Shown in pieces: positions 13,501 through 24,500 of a stretch of 64,000 nucleotides of DNA. The notes beneath the pieces were generated by a model, which was given only the letters and a program-made list of their open reading frames with translations, was not told the origin of the DNA and did not search any database. This DNA comes from Onchocerca volvulus. Lineage: Eukaryota; Nematoda; Chromadorea; Rhabditida; Onchocercidae. The stretch's first letter is position 1, and each line of letters starts with the position of its first letter. Both the position numbers and the translations under genes were made by a program. Location of the stretch: the NCBI GenBank assembly GCA_000499405.2, contig HG738137.1, positions 248,001 through 312,000 on the forward strand, in the 5' to 3' direction.

Positions 13501-14495
13501 TTTGCAATGCTGCATTGTCAACGATGATACATATCGACTTGAAATATTACAGAAATATAAGATTACTGTAATGGTAAAAAATTAAAATCTATTATTACTT
13601 ATCATCTCTCAATATAATGATAATCATCATTATTATAATTATAATAGCCTCGATCTATAACAACTTTTATTTGTTATATCAGATGTGGCAATTCTGTTAT
13701 AATCGAACAAATATTTTTTATTTGAATAATTTATAACAAACCTCCTCCTCCACCTATGCCTCCTCGATTGCCACCTCCACCTCCAACAAATTGACCAATC
13801 AAATTTCCGATATCATGGCCACCGGAAATAATATCAGGAAAAAATATTTTTAAACTTTAAAATTTTAATATTCTTATGTGAGACAAAAAAAAAAAGGAAT
13901 GTAAATTGAGAATTCAAATTAATGTTTGCAATACCATATTGTCAACGATGGTACATATCACATCGACTTGTATTACAGAAATATAAGATTACTGTAATGG
14001 TAAGAAATTAAAATCTATAATTATTACTTATCATCTTTCAATATAATAATAATCATCATTATAATAATTATAACAGATTTGATCTATAAAACATTTATTT
14101 GTTATATCAGATATGGCAATTCTATTATCATCGAACAATGCTGCCATTATCAGATATTGCAATCCTGTTATCATTGAAATAACAATGGCGCAATAATTAT
14201 AAAAAATTATTTGCCTCAGTAAATAAATGTTTTATTAATCATCAATATTATGCTAAGAAATAGATCATATCAACAACTTCGAGATGATGAATAATTTGAA
14301 ATTAAAAAAAAAATCAAGAATTGATTTACCACGATCTAAACCGCTTCCACCTCCTCGCAACAATCCACCAAGAATTTGTCCAGCGCCACCACCAACTTGA
14401 CTCTCGATGAAGTTTCCCGCAAGTCCACCGATCAAACCAGCGAATTCATCTTCACCCACGTGAATTTTTCGCATTTGTTCTTCATCTCCAGCCAT
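7523..14495 (-). CDS. clp-1: Atypical calpain (CLP-1-like calcium-dependent cysteine protease)
   Basis: Intracellular calcium-activated cysteine protease, clan CA family C2. Exons on the minus strand: 14495-14330, 12766-12540, 12399-12292, 12165-12067, 11995-11824, 11023-10873, 10662-10494, 10334-10254, 10091-9925, 9602-9412, 8602-8439, 8346-8257, 7819-7701, 7535-7523. All junction phases agree and give 638 aa. The N-terminus (about residues 1-60) is glycine-rich and starts MAGDEEQM. The protease core then has all three catalytic residues: Cys226 in [11 protein letters not shown], His382 in KGHAYS and Asn406 in RNPWG. A calpain C2-like (beta-sandwich) domain follows, from about residue 490 to the end. 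There is no penta-EF-hand domain, as in nematode CLP-1. The last exon is only 13 nt (ending EELG-stop); a stop directly after exon 14 is the alternative. A duplicated glycine-rich exon sits in intron 1 (separate entries). The family call is secure; the exact N-terminal exon use is not. Confidence 0.93.
13322..13399 (-). other. Glycine-rich calpain exon-like segment, copy A
   Basis: Read on the minus strand in the calpain frame this gives 26 residues with the core [18 protein letters not shown], ending with a good donor (GAG|GTTTATG). Its phase (1 in, 1 out) fits between calpain exon 1 and the exon beginning at 12766, so inclusion would keep the frame. No AG acceptor exists at the in-phase start: the sequence there is TTATTTCCG|GT. 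Upstream AGs either have the wrong phase or meet a stop. It may be a non-canonical exon, or a decayed one now skipped. Similar glycine-rich stretches are normal in nematode CLP-1. Confidence 0.5.
13742..13822 (-). other. Glycine-rich calpain exon-like segment, copy B
   Basis: This is the second copy of the same segment: 27 residues with core [20 protein letters not shown], the same phase and donor (GAG|GTTTGTT), and the same acceptor defect (TTATTTCCG|GT). The reading frame is kept despite a 3-nt and a 6-nt length difference from copy A. That pattern of indels in multiples of three suggests past or present selection on the frame. Confidence 0.5.
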
Positions 14496-17400
14496 TTTAT
14501 ATTTATTTCGTGTTTTTCCTTTTCGTTCACTCTTTTTTCAGCACATCAAATGTCGGATGATATCCTACAATGATAACAATCATCTTTCCTGCTGCCTATC
14601 ATTGATGAAGCAAAATTTAAACGCATTTGCAAAATTATTGCATACTGTACTTTTCGTTATTGTAAGGCAAGAAAAAGAAAAAAAAAACACGCAAAGAAAG
14701 GTGGGAAATTAATAAACATAAAATGTAAGTTCAAATTTAAAAAAAAAATTTAAGTAACAAATTTTTGGAACAGCGTCGAATAATTGTTTTTTTCTTTTTT
14801 TGGATTTGATTTTTAATTTAAAAATAATTGGTAAAACATCAAAGTTATGTACATTCTTGTAAGTATATATAGGCAATTTATAATGCGAATGATTTAAAAT
14901 CAAACAAACACTTAAATTTGCGAACTACTTTTTGAAATTATTTTATAGCCTTTTGGAGTAGTAAGTTTTTATTTCATGAATGGAGCAGCAAAAAATATGC
15001 CTTTATCTATAGTTGACACACCAATATGTGAGAAGAAAATAAGTACTTAAGTAAATTAGTGACTAATTAATGTTCAAATTTTGATTAATTAATGTCATTA
15101 ATAAACTCTTCTATATGAGTCATAACATGCTTGAAAACTATGAATATATAAATGCAAAAACACCTAAAATTCCACACCAGCAGTAACAAATCACTCAAAA
15201 AAACAAATCACTTACGCATTTTAATAAGTTTAATCTTCGTTTCCAATCAATAACTTCTATGATAAATTCGATAAAAAGGCTCATGCATAAAAATTTTTAA
15301 CTATTATTGAAGAATGATACCGAAATGTCTTCCTCAATTTTGTATTTATATTTGCTATACGGTTATCATATCAGTACAAATTAAAAATTATTATTCTATC
15401 CTATTCCAATCGTATAATATTTCTATTTTTGGATTGTCCTCTCTTCCAAAGACAATGAGATTATCCGTATAAGATAACAATAAAAAATTTCAAAATTAAT
15501 AAACAGTATTATCATAAGTTTGCAAAAATTAAATAAAAATTCTTCAATGAATCAATAATTGATAAGGTTAACTTTCTTGGAATAATTATGATAATAAGCT
15601 TTAAATGATAATTGGATGGTTACTTTAAACTGATCAAATGAATGAATAATCATTCAATTGAATAGGTAAATAATTAAGTGATAAACTGGTATGCTATGCT
15701 GATCAATATTTATCAAACTAAAAAAAATAGTGATTCAGTGGCTTGCAGATACACAATGATCAATAAAAAACTCATTAAATGAATAACTATTCAACAGCTG
15801 ATCGACTGACTCAACTGTTTGATCAGTTTTTTGATCGACTAATCAGACATATGGATTTGGTGATCAAAATGATGTAGAGATCTGATAATCAAACTTAGGT
15901 GTATCGACGATTTGTGATTAAATTGAAACATGTAGGTCTAATGATTAAATCGATAAAATGTAATCTAAGTTGAAATGTGTGCGTGGACTTATTATTGGAC
16001 CATTTTGGAAGGAAATACAATGCAAATTATGTTTCTTGGTAATTTAAGATAATTCGAGAAAACAATATCACACTTGATGTTACGAGATTCGCATCAATGT
16101 TACGCGAATCGCAGCTGGATTAAACAGAATGGATGCAATCAATCATTTTAAAGATGATATAAAATCATTTCGGTATATTATTCACGCTAATAAATAATAG
16201 TCAATACATGATAGTATTAGTTGGAAATTATTTTATCAGAAATTATAAGAATTACATTTCGTTTTGAAATTTCATGAAACCAAGAAAATTTATAGAGAGA
16301 CTCAAATAAAAAATGGATAAATGAATAATACAATTTTTTATTATATTTCCTTCTTATATTTTTAATATTCAATGCAGGAGTATTGTCGTTCAAAAAATTC
16401 ATATTAATTGCCAGTTATATAGCATATTATTCTCGAAAGATGACTTTGATACTTACATAATACTTCAAACCATAATCAAAAAAAAAAAAATATGGTTAAA
16501 AGTCGAAATAAAAACTTCCTTTTTTAATTTCGATATGAAAAACATTGACGTTTTTCAAGAATATATCAAACTAGTTTAGGGTTAATTTGTCATTTCGAAT
16601 CAAAATCATTTTTCGAGAATAATATTCTATAAAATAGATGGGGATTAAAGTTCAAGATATGTCAAAAGATCAAATTAAAACGAGATAGTAGATAATAAAT
16701 TCAAGTTGAATATGATCATAAAGCTAAAACATGAAAATATTTTGAAAGTATATCTTTGGTCTTTTAGCAAATCCTGAGTAAAATATTCCAAAGTATTGAT
16801 CAAAATTTAATAATCCGGAAAAAAAAAAGATTTTTGGTGAAAATTGAAACGTTTGCAAATTCTGACGCATGAATATGAAGAAAAAATTAGAAAGCAAAAT
16901 TGTAGTAGTTAGATGAACGTATTAAGATTAGGTATTAATTAACGTTAATATTAAAAGCCATTCATATTTAAAATCAATGGAGATAACATCGAAAATATAA
17001 CTTCAATAACAACAACAACAAAAAAAAAGAAATAATCAAAAGTTAAAATAGACAGAGGTATATATTGTGTAAAAAATAAACAAAAACAAACAAAAAAAAA
17101 TAAACAAAGACTTATTTCAATTTTAATAGATGAAATATTTCAAATAGACGAGAAATCTCATTCGTTTCGACAATATTGATTGATTTTTGTACATTTCGAA
17201 AATATTGATTGATTTTTGTTATTCATTTCGACAATACTGATTGATTTTTGTTAATTTTTATGTATCGATCAACAATGATAATCTATGAGAAGTATTGTGG
17301 AGCGAAATTATCTTTAATCCTGTGTAAATTCTCAAAATATCATAATAATCCATTCGGTACAGATAATCTACTTTGTTTGCATTCTCTAATAGCTGTCGAA

Positions 17401-18811
17401 ATTGATTGATCGACAAAGTAGACATCATGCATGATTGATACGACATAAAAAAATTGATACGTATATCGATCGATCGATCGATCGATTAATTCATTCATCC
17501 GATTTCTCGGGAGAAAAGAAAAGAATCAATTTTACGCTCAATAAATATAGCAAATTGTATGCTCAATAAAAGTGGATGAATGAAAGAGGAGGAAAAAATG
17601 AAAGTGAAAGAACTAATAAAAGGAAAATATGAAAGGCAAAAACTCCGATGAAAAGGTGGAAAGTAGGAAAAGAGCAAATGATGGAGAAAATTCTAAAAAG
17701 CAAAAAAAACCTGAAATAGTGCATTAAGGTTGAAAAGAAAAAAACACTCATTTCGATCAATTTATTCGTTTTGAATCAATAAAATTGAAATTTTCGAATC
17801 TTTTAATTCCTTTTATTATTCTTTTAATTGATGCCTTTAAAGCATTAGCTTTTCTAAGCTTCTTCCGACTGTTTTTCTCGATTTTGCCTAAAAATTTCAT
17901 AATGAGTCTAAAAAAACATTCCATCTGATTCGCTTCCTTTCTTAGTCCTAGGCCATAATTTCATTCCTCTTTCTTGGCTTATTTATTGAAGATTCCGAGT
18001 GAGTTTATTATATTATCCAGTTCTTTCACACTTTTTCACAGTCTATGATTCATAAATTTAAACCCAGTGTTGAAAATGAAAAATATTTGAAACAATCAAT
18101 CGTAAAAACAGTAAACATTCTGTGCCTTTGTTCTCTTTAAAAAATGCAGACAGAGAAAATCTAGGCTAAATGATTCATCACTTATTTCGTCACTTTATGG
18201 CCTCAAAAATGTCGCCGAAATATGCCTAAAATTGAATCTAGCAATTAATGAATTCCAGGCTGCTTAGGTGACAATTTAATTTCTTATTTAAAGTATTTAT
18301 TTGATTTAATCATATGTGCAATTGTGCTATAATTGTGAAAATTGTGCATGTCTTAATTATGCAAATTTTACAATTATAGCACATTTGTATAATAGCAAAA
18401 AGTTAAAATATGTACAATTTGCACAATTTTTACGAAAAACTTCGAAACAAAGTTTGTTATTTTTTAAGAATTGAAGAAATTTCATTCATTCTTTAGTAGA
18501 AATGTTTTTCAAAATGAGTCAGACTGAAAAAGATTGGAAAACTGTAATAAAACATACAAAAAAACACAGAATCATAAATAAAAAATAGAAAAACGATCAA
18601 ATTAACAAATCCTGAAAATAATTACGGATCCAGAAATTTACCCACAAAGAGAGGAAGAGGGAGAGAGAGAGGGAAAGAAGACAAAGACAGAAAAAAAAGT
18701 TTGATACAGACATACCTCAATATGTCAACTTGCCAGCAAAACAACAAACAACAAAATTGAATGAAAGTTGGTTATACATACATATATATGCACAGTCAAT
18801 AATTATATGCT
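14496..18811. other. Non-coding stretch
   Basis: No supported exon chain on either strand. It is AT-rich intergenic DNA that would include the calpain promoter on its left edge. The only repeats noted are the three-copy 29-32-bp array at 17165-17252 and a run of (ATCG) at about 17465-17485. Confidence 0.6.
17165..17252. repeat. Three tandem copies of a roughly 26-bp motif
   Basis: Copies at 17165-17190, 17194-17219 and 17227-17252 share 'ttcgacaatattgattga' followed by 'tttttgt', with one or two substitutions and spacers of 3-7 nt. Non-coding. Confidence 0.8.
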
Positions 18812-18981
18812 TGTGTATTTGTGTATGTTTATCTATATGTATGTGTGTATGTGTATGTATGTGTGTATGTGTGTGTACGTATGTTATGTGTGTATGTATG
18901 TGTGTATGTATATGTATGTATGTATATGTGTGTGTATATGTATGTGTGTATGTATGTGTGTATGTATGTGTATGTGTGTGC
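18812..18981. repeat. TG/TGTA microsatellite, about 170 bp
   Basis: Mixed TGTA, TATG and TG units run almost without interruption. Open frames rich in Tyr-Val-Cys-Met appear in this array in more than one frame and are artefacts of the repeat. Confidence 0.95.
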
Positions 18982-19222
18982 TTCTACTTAATGATTGAAA
19001 TGGATATTTCGGATTCGTTTTCTTCCAGTTGGTTGACACACAGGAGACAAAACGATTTGTTCTAAAACAATTATTGAACTGATATTTTACGACCGAACTC
19101 CTCTCAAGCAGAAAATGATAAGCAACGGAGAAGAAATCATTCCTTCCACTTTCTTCACTCTCCGATTTTTTCCTTTCCTTCGCTTTCTTCCATCAAATAA
19201 AATAAAAAATCAATAATTGATA

Positions 19223-19768
19223 GTGAAACTGCGAGTGTTTTGTATATTTCCATTACTATTTGCACATCTGGTATCACGTGGCTTTTGTCACGTACCACGT
19301 TTTTGCGTGGATTTATTTAAAGAATTTGTAAAAAAATTGCCATGGAATGTGAGTAATATCAATTGTGAAATCAAATATATTGTTCGAAATTTTTCAATAT
19401 TTTATCTATTTTCGCTGATTAGCATAAATTACTACTCGATTCGAAATTACAGGCATTTTCATTCAAATTTTTAAATCTATGAAGTAATTGAAAGTATTAA
19501 AATTCAAATTGCGGAGAAAAAAAATTCCTTAAATTGAAATTTGAAAAATCTTACATCGTATCCATAGTTTCTTCGGCGCAATCACAAAAAAGTCATCAAA
19601 AATGTCATGGATATTTTTCGACAATTCCGGAAGCAAAAAGCTGTCCTGTTGAGCTTGAACAATTTCTCAAATTTTTACGATTCTAAGAAATCACATTTCT
19701 TGAAAAGCGAAAATATCAGAAATACGCGAAAGATCCAGCATGCAGCGATTCCAATGCGATTTCGATAA
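19223..19768 (+). CDS. Possible two-exon fragment of a small secreted protein (uncertain)
   Basis: A first segment (about 19223-19348) reads in one frame as a hydrophobic leader (core VFCIFPLLFAHLV) followed by a Cys-containing basic stretch, ending at a GTGAGT donor after PWN. After a TATCCATAG acceptor near 19569, a phase-0 continuation stays open for about 66 codons (begins FLRRNHKKVIKN) to a TAA near 19768. No ATG precedes the first segment in frame; it would need an upstream exon joining at the TTGATAG acceptor. The right part lies close to rearranged rDNA. No family recognised; it may be a chance set of open frames. Confidence 0.2.
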
Positions 19769-19890
19769 AATTACGCAACTTTGAGTTTGGTTAGTACATG
19801 GATCGAAACGGCCTGGGAATTCCAGGTGTTCAAAACATATTTTGTTCTCGAGAATTTTCGCAATAGTAATTTTTTTTTTCACCTCTCACG

Positions 19891-20300
19891 CCAAGAATTT
19901 CACCTCTCACGCAGCGATACGAATGCCCCCGTCCGTCCCTCTTAACCATTATCTCAGATCAGAAAACCAACAAAATAGAACCGAGATCCTATTTCATTAT
20001 TCCATGCACGAGTATTCAGGCATTAGCCCGCATTGAGCACTCTAATTTTTTCAAGGTAAACTTGCTAGCCACCATACGCAACCGATCAAGGTAACGTAGG
20101 GAAAACTGGCAATATTAGCCTAGGAGCCCAGTTCTCATCCAATGGATGGACCAGGTCCTGAGACGCAGATCCAACTACGAGCTTTTTAACCGCAGCAATG
20201 ACGATATACACTTTGAGAGCTGGAATTACCGCGGCTGCTGGCACCAGACTTGCCCTCTCATAGATCCTCGTTAACGGGTTTAAATTGTACCCATTCCGAT
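19891..20300 (-). rRNA. 18S rRNA internal fragment (truncated at both ends)
   Basis: The minus strand carries the near-universal small-subunit core GCCAGCAGCCGCGGTAATTC, then TTAAAAAGCTCGTAGTTGGA, and ends at GAGGTGAAATTCTTGG. About 410 nt of the roughly 1.8-kb gene are present. The 5' part (before CGGAATGGGTACAATTT) is replaced by (TA)n. At the 3' side the gene stops where GCGTGAGAGGTGAAA is repeated and runs into A-rich unrelated sequence. The internal sequence looks close to intact, so this is a relatively young translocated piece, or an assembly chimera, and not a working gene. Confidence 0.9.
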
Positions 20301-21109
20301 AATATATATGTAAAATATAAATACATACGAAAAAAAATATATATATATACAAAAATATATATATTATATGAAAAAAAATATGTATATGTATTTGTATTGG
20401 AAAATATTTCACATCCATGCTCATAAATATATATATGATTTTTGTGCATATATATATTTTTTCTCTCGAAAAATTTGTATATATATACGAAAAAAATATA
20501 TATATATAATATATATATTAGAAAATATTTCACATGCATGCACATAAATGTATATATGTATACATATACTAGAAATTATTTTACATCTATGCGCACAAAA
20601 TCAAAGAATCTATCGTATGGAGACTACTCTATCTACTTATAACATCATGATTATATTTAATAAAAATTAAGATCTACTTTGATATTTTCGAGAAAATTTT
20701 CCAATATATATGAGAAATTTAAGAAAAAGAGAAAATATAGATTCTGGACAGTATTTTTTAGTATATATGAGAAATTTAAGGAAGAAAGAGAATAGATTCT
20801 GGAATAATCTTTTTTTCTTTTATTAGCCTTTGCAGCTCGCCTTAATCACAATCATCAATAAAAAATTCACCTTTAACATAGAAGTATCTGAAATCGATTG
20901 TTAAAATTCTTTTATAAACTGCAAAGATCTTTATCATCTTTGATATAAGTATCATTCAGCAATTTATTTTTAATTATTTCATGCATATAACAAAAAAAAA
21001 AAAAGATCTAAAGCAAAGTTTTTCTAATATATGAAAAAAAAAATTATTTTACCTATATTTTATATATGAGAAAATATTTTCTAGTATATATGAAAAATAA
21101 AAATAAAAC
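20301..21109. repeat. AT-rich spacer with degenerate subrepeats (rDNA spacer-like)
   Basis: Long (TA)n blocks alternate with recurring motifs. 'gaaaatatttcaca' plus an ATGC-rich word appears at about 20398 and 20519, with a variant at 20571. A motif of the type 'atatatgagaaatttaagaa' appears at about 20706 and 20764, with shorter forms near 21062. Lying between the rRNA fragments and built of subrepeats, it resembles an rDNA intergenic spacer. Confidence 0.55.
20585..20645 (-). pseudogene. Degenerate copy of the 28S rRNA 3' end
   Basis: The reverse complement contains TAGAGTAGTCTCCATACGAT, clearly related to the TAGAGCAGCCTCCATACTGC of the better copy at 21110-21338, but with many changes. 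It sits inside the spacer-like repeats. Confidence 0.5.
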
Positions 21110-21338
21110 AAATCGTCCAATCAAAGGATAAGTCTCAACAGATCGCAGTATGGAGGCTGCTCTACTGCTTACAACACCTTGACCAGTAATCAAGTCGTCT
21201 GCAAGTGATTTTGCGCCCCGACATTGTACCAGAGTAATCCGGTTTTGGCAACCACTTAACCATTCGATTAAGTAGCAAGACCATATAATGGGGCATTAGC
21301 TGTAATAAAATATTTATTACATAATAGTGCCTCCCGAC
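21110..21338 (-). rRNA. 28S rRNA 3'-terminal fragment
   Basis: The minus strand reads through the large-subunit 3' end, including CTTGCAGACGACTTGATTAC, GTAGAGCAGCCTCCATACTG and CGATCTGTTGAGACTTATCC, which correspond to the eukaryotic 28S terminal 'GTAGACGACCTG ... GCTGCGATCTATTGA' region. About 230 nt remain of a roughly 3.5-kb gene. The left end coincides with the start of spacer-like sequence, as expected at the true 28S terminus. The right end is a junction with a short, oppositely oriented 18S piece. Confidence 0.85.
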
Positions 21339-21364
21339 TGAAATAGGATCTCGGTTCTATTTCG
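21339..21364 (+). pseudogene. Short 18S rRNA piece in opposite orientation
   Basis: The plus strand carries TGAAATAGGATCTCGGTTCT, which is 18S sense sequence. The same stretch occurs in the 19891-20300 fragment on the minus strand (plus-strand coordinates about 19976-19997). So the 28S end (minus) is fused to 18S (plus). Confidence 0.6.
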
Positions 21365-21389
21365 ATATAACATTGCATTGAAATTGGGA

Positions 21390-21495
21390 CGTGTATTTAT
21401 CTATCTATCTACATTGCATTCCTTTCGTGTATTTATCTATCTATCTACATTGCATTCCTTTCGTGTATTTATCTATCTATCTACATTGCATTCTT
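21390..21495. repeat. Three tandem copies of a 36-bp minisatellite
   Basis: Units begin at 21390, 21426 and 21462 with cgtgtatttatctatctatc and continue 'tacattgcattccttt'. The third grades into (CTAT)n and (TA)n up to about 21524. It directly flanks the rDNA junction. Confidence 0.9.
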
Positions 21496-21524
21496 ATCTA
21501 TCTATATATATATATATATATATA

Positions 21525-24500
21525 TAGATTTTTTTAACCTGTCACACCTGTGGCAGGTAAAAGTAAGTGAAATCATGTCATCGTTGCTGTTACTTGGCTC
21601 GTAAATTTGCAACCTCTTCACCGATTTATTTCAAATTTCGACACAACCTTGTATTCGAATAGACGATTTTTTTTTTTTTTTTTTTTTTTGCTATATATAT
21701 TCATCGTTTTTTTTCTACTGTAAGTGAACGGACTGATTAATTGACCGCGTCTACACTTCTCATTTTGACACAATGTTTCAAGCTCACCGATTGATTTGAA
21801 ATTTTGAAACAACGATCATTCAAATAAGTTAGTGTTTCTATTATAGATATATCTTTTCTTTTTTTTTTTTCAATTTATTACAAGCGTGACAGGTTCAAAC
21901 GAAATTGACAATGTAAAATTAATCCGTTCATTTCTATTACCAAAAAATTTCCAGCTAGTTGAAAATTAAACAAAAATAGATGATAAGAAGTTAAATCATA
22001 ATATCTATTAGAAAATTAATGAAAGAGCCAGTTTGCTGAATTTTATTTTTTAAGAATTCTTGGATCAAGTTTCAATTGTAAGCAAATAAAAGTAAATGAT
22101 AACAAGTATGAGGAAAAAATCAAAATAGATGATCAAGGTCAAATATTGATCATCAGATTAAGGGTATGATAATGCACTCATCAATATGTGGGCGTGTATA
22201 TGTATGCATGTATGTGCGTGGTCTTTCTGTAGGATTGTTTAAACCTGGTGTGATGGCCACTCCATTGTTGATGGTCACTCCATTGCAAATGGTCACTCCA
22301 TTGCTGATGGTCACTCGGATTGTTTTTTCTCTTCCTCTTTCACTTCTTCGCTGTGCACATCAATGAATATATATATAAGTACTGTTAGTATTGACAAATA
22401 GGAATGGGAAGTGCATAACCTTGACCTTCGACCTTTGATCTCAAAAATTGTACAACTAATAAGCGAATTTTTTCAATGAGATTTTATTATTTTTGCGACT
22501 AATAAATGGATTTTTTCTTTTTCAAGGATTTATTATTGTATATAAATGGTGACGATTGTTTTTTTTTTTGGTGGGATTTTTATTATTTTTAAATAGTATT
22601 TTATTAATGGAAATGGAATTCAAGATTAATGACAAAATTATCGAAACTTCTTGACAGTCTTGAATAGTATATTTTTAGTTACAGAAAAGCAAATTTAGGT
22701 CATTTGCTAATCAGATTATCGATGATTTAAAAATCAGCTATTAATTTATGTCTTTCTGAATTGCTTAAGCATTTAAGATTGTTCAATTCAGGATGAAATG
22801 CTGAAACTATGTGATTATTCTGTATAGCATCTACAATTAAATAAATAAATGACATAATTCTTTAATAAAAAATTGAATTCAATCATAATACAAAAAGATT
22901 TACTCATTTAATTACTTATTTCGAGTACTTATGATGATAATAAATGATACTGACATGAATTTAACAAAATAATTGGATAAATTCAACAATCTTCAATAAG
23001 TAAAATTTCAGAAAAAGTTTCATTTTCTCTTCTTTTTTTTTTAAATCGAACTTTTTATCGCTTGATCTATGCAATAAAATTTAGGTTTATACTTGAGCCA
23101 AAGAACTGATTCAAATCGAAATGAACGATGAATGAATATTTACTTATAAGAAAAAAAAAATGAATTTTTATAAATTCGAACTTTTGCTAAATTTAATTGA
23201 TTTAATAGGAAACTTGGATTTAATCATGAAACTTGGATTTAATCATGTTATCAGTATTTAGTATCGAGAAAAATGCAGTGCACATCGGAATAACCGAAAT
23301 ATTTTTACAGAATATAAATATGATGAAATAATCAAAGAATTCTTGTATTATAGAAATATCAACCTTTTGACCTTTGTGCTATTTTAACAAATTGTAAATT
23401 TTGCTAGGGTTGACATGTAATAAACAGAGGAACTTCCACTATAAGAAGTTAGGATCAATCGGAAAGGTCAGTGGAAATAAACGATCGGAATGGCTAGTAC
23501 AAACCTCAACTGGGAAAATAGAACAATTGTAACGATCACTTCGTCGCTCAAAGAAACGAAAAAAATTAGTTAAAGTAAGTGTTTTCGAATGAATGAATGA
23601 GATTATGTCGGGATTAATTAGAAATTTGGCAAATTATCGATTATCAATTTATGCAATAAATCTGTTTGAAATTCAGATTCGTTATTATCGATGTATATTG
23701 CTGCTGTTGGAACAACGACTTGCCAAAAAATGACAAAATGACAGAGCGGATGATTGTCATTTTTATCAATCTTTTATCACTCTAACTGCTGCTAATTATC
23801 AGTGAAAACGGTCGAACTTGCAGACTGGACAATTGGACCAATCATTCATTAATATAAAGAAGATTTCAGAAGTAATTTTTAGTAACGTTTTTGGATAATT
23901 GTCTGTTTTGTAACTTGTACGATGAATCTTCGTCAATAAATAAACCTTTATTCGTTTGTCCAAGCATCATCGAGAAACTTTCTCGATAATATATAAATTT
24001 GAATTTAATCGTGAGATGAAAATGGAAAAAGTGTTGGAAGAAGGAACTTCCCAGTAAGTTCTTTCAATACAAATTTTCATCTGAGAAGAAAGTTTCGAAA
24101 ATCACTCCGACGGTTGCATCTTGTTTTTGTTACCTTTTACTTTTATATGCGACTTTTCATCGTTGATCAATTTAGCTTTATAATAATTTCAAAAAATGAA
24201 AGTATAAAAACATAGATAAAAACACATGCCTCTTGAAATTCAACGTCGGGTATCAAAATTTGGAAACAATCGGTGAAGAATTTAAAATATTTTTATCTAT
24301 AATTTTCTTTAGAAATTATGAGAAATGAAATTATTCGGACAAATCTCGGCTACTTGAAACATTTTTTGACACTACCTAAATCATTCTGCGAAATTTTCTT
24401 TCATTTTCCTTTTGTTACTGAGGAATGAAGGAATACTTCTTATGACAATTTCGTAGTTTTGATAGATTAAAAAGCTTGAAAGAGGTTGACTTTAACCTTA

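Larger units (their letters stand above)
13288..14137. repeat. Tandem duplication, two copies of about 420 bp, in calpain intron 1
   Basis: Copy A (about 13288-13705) and copy B (about 13706-14137) can be aligned along their full length at an offset of 420. They differ by scattered substitutions and small indels. Each carries one glycine-rich exon-like stretch followed by the same AT-rich flank ending near a 'cagatatggcaattct' type sequence. A third short fragment of the unit end occurs at about 14153-14185. The divergence by eye suggests an old rather than recent duplication. Confidence 0.9.

Noticed and set aside
18730..19065. A 111-codon frame full of Cys, Val, Met and Tyr
   Set aside because: It is a translation of the TG/TGTA microsatellite and overlaps a second similar frame.
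20086..20424. A 112-codon minus-strand frame
   Set aside because: It translates the 18S rRNA fragment and adjoining (TA)n, so it is not a protein gene.
24018..24060. A short ATG-plus-donor segment as first coding exon of the 173-aa gene
   Set aside because: It ends in phase 2, while the next exon needs phase 1; joining gives a stop after 17 codons. The ATG right after the acceptor at 26118 explains the gene better.
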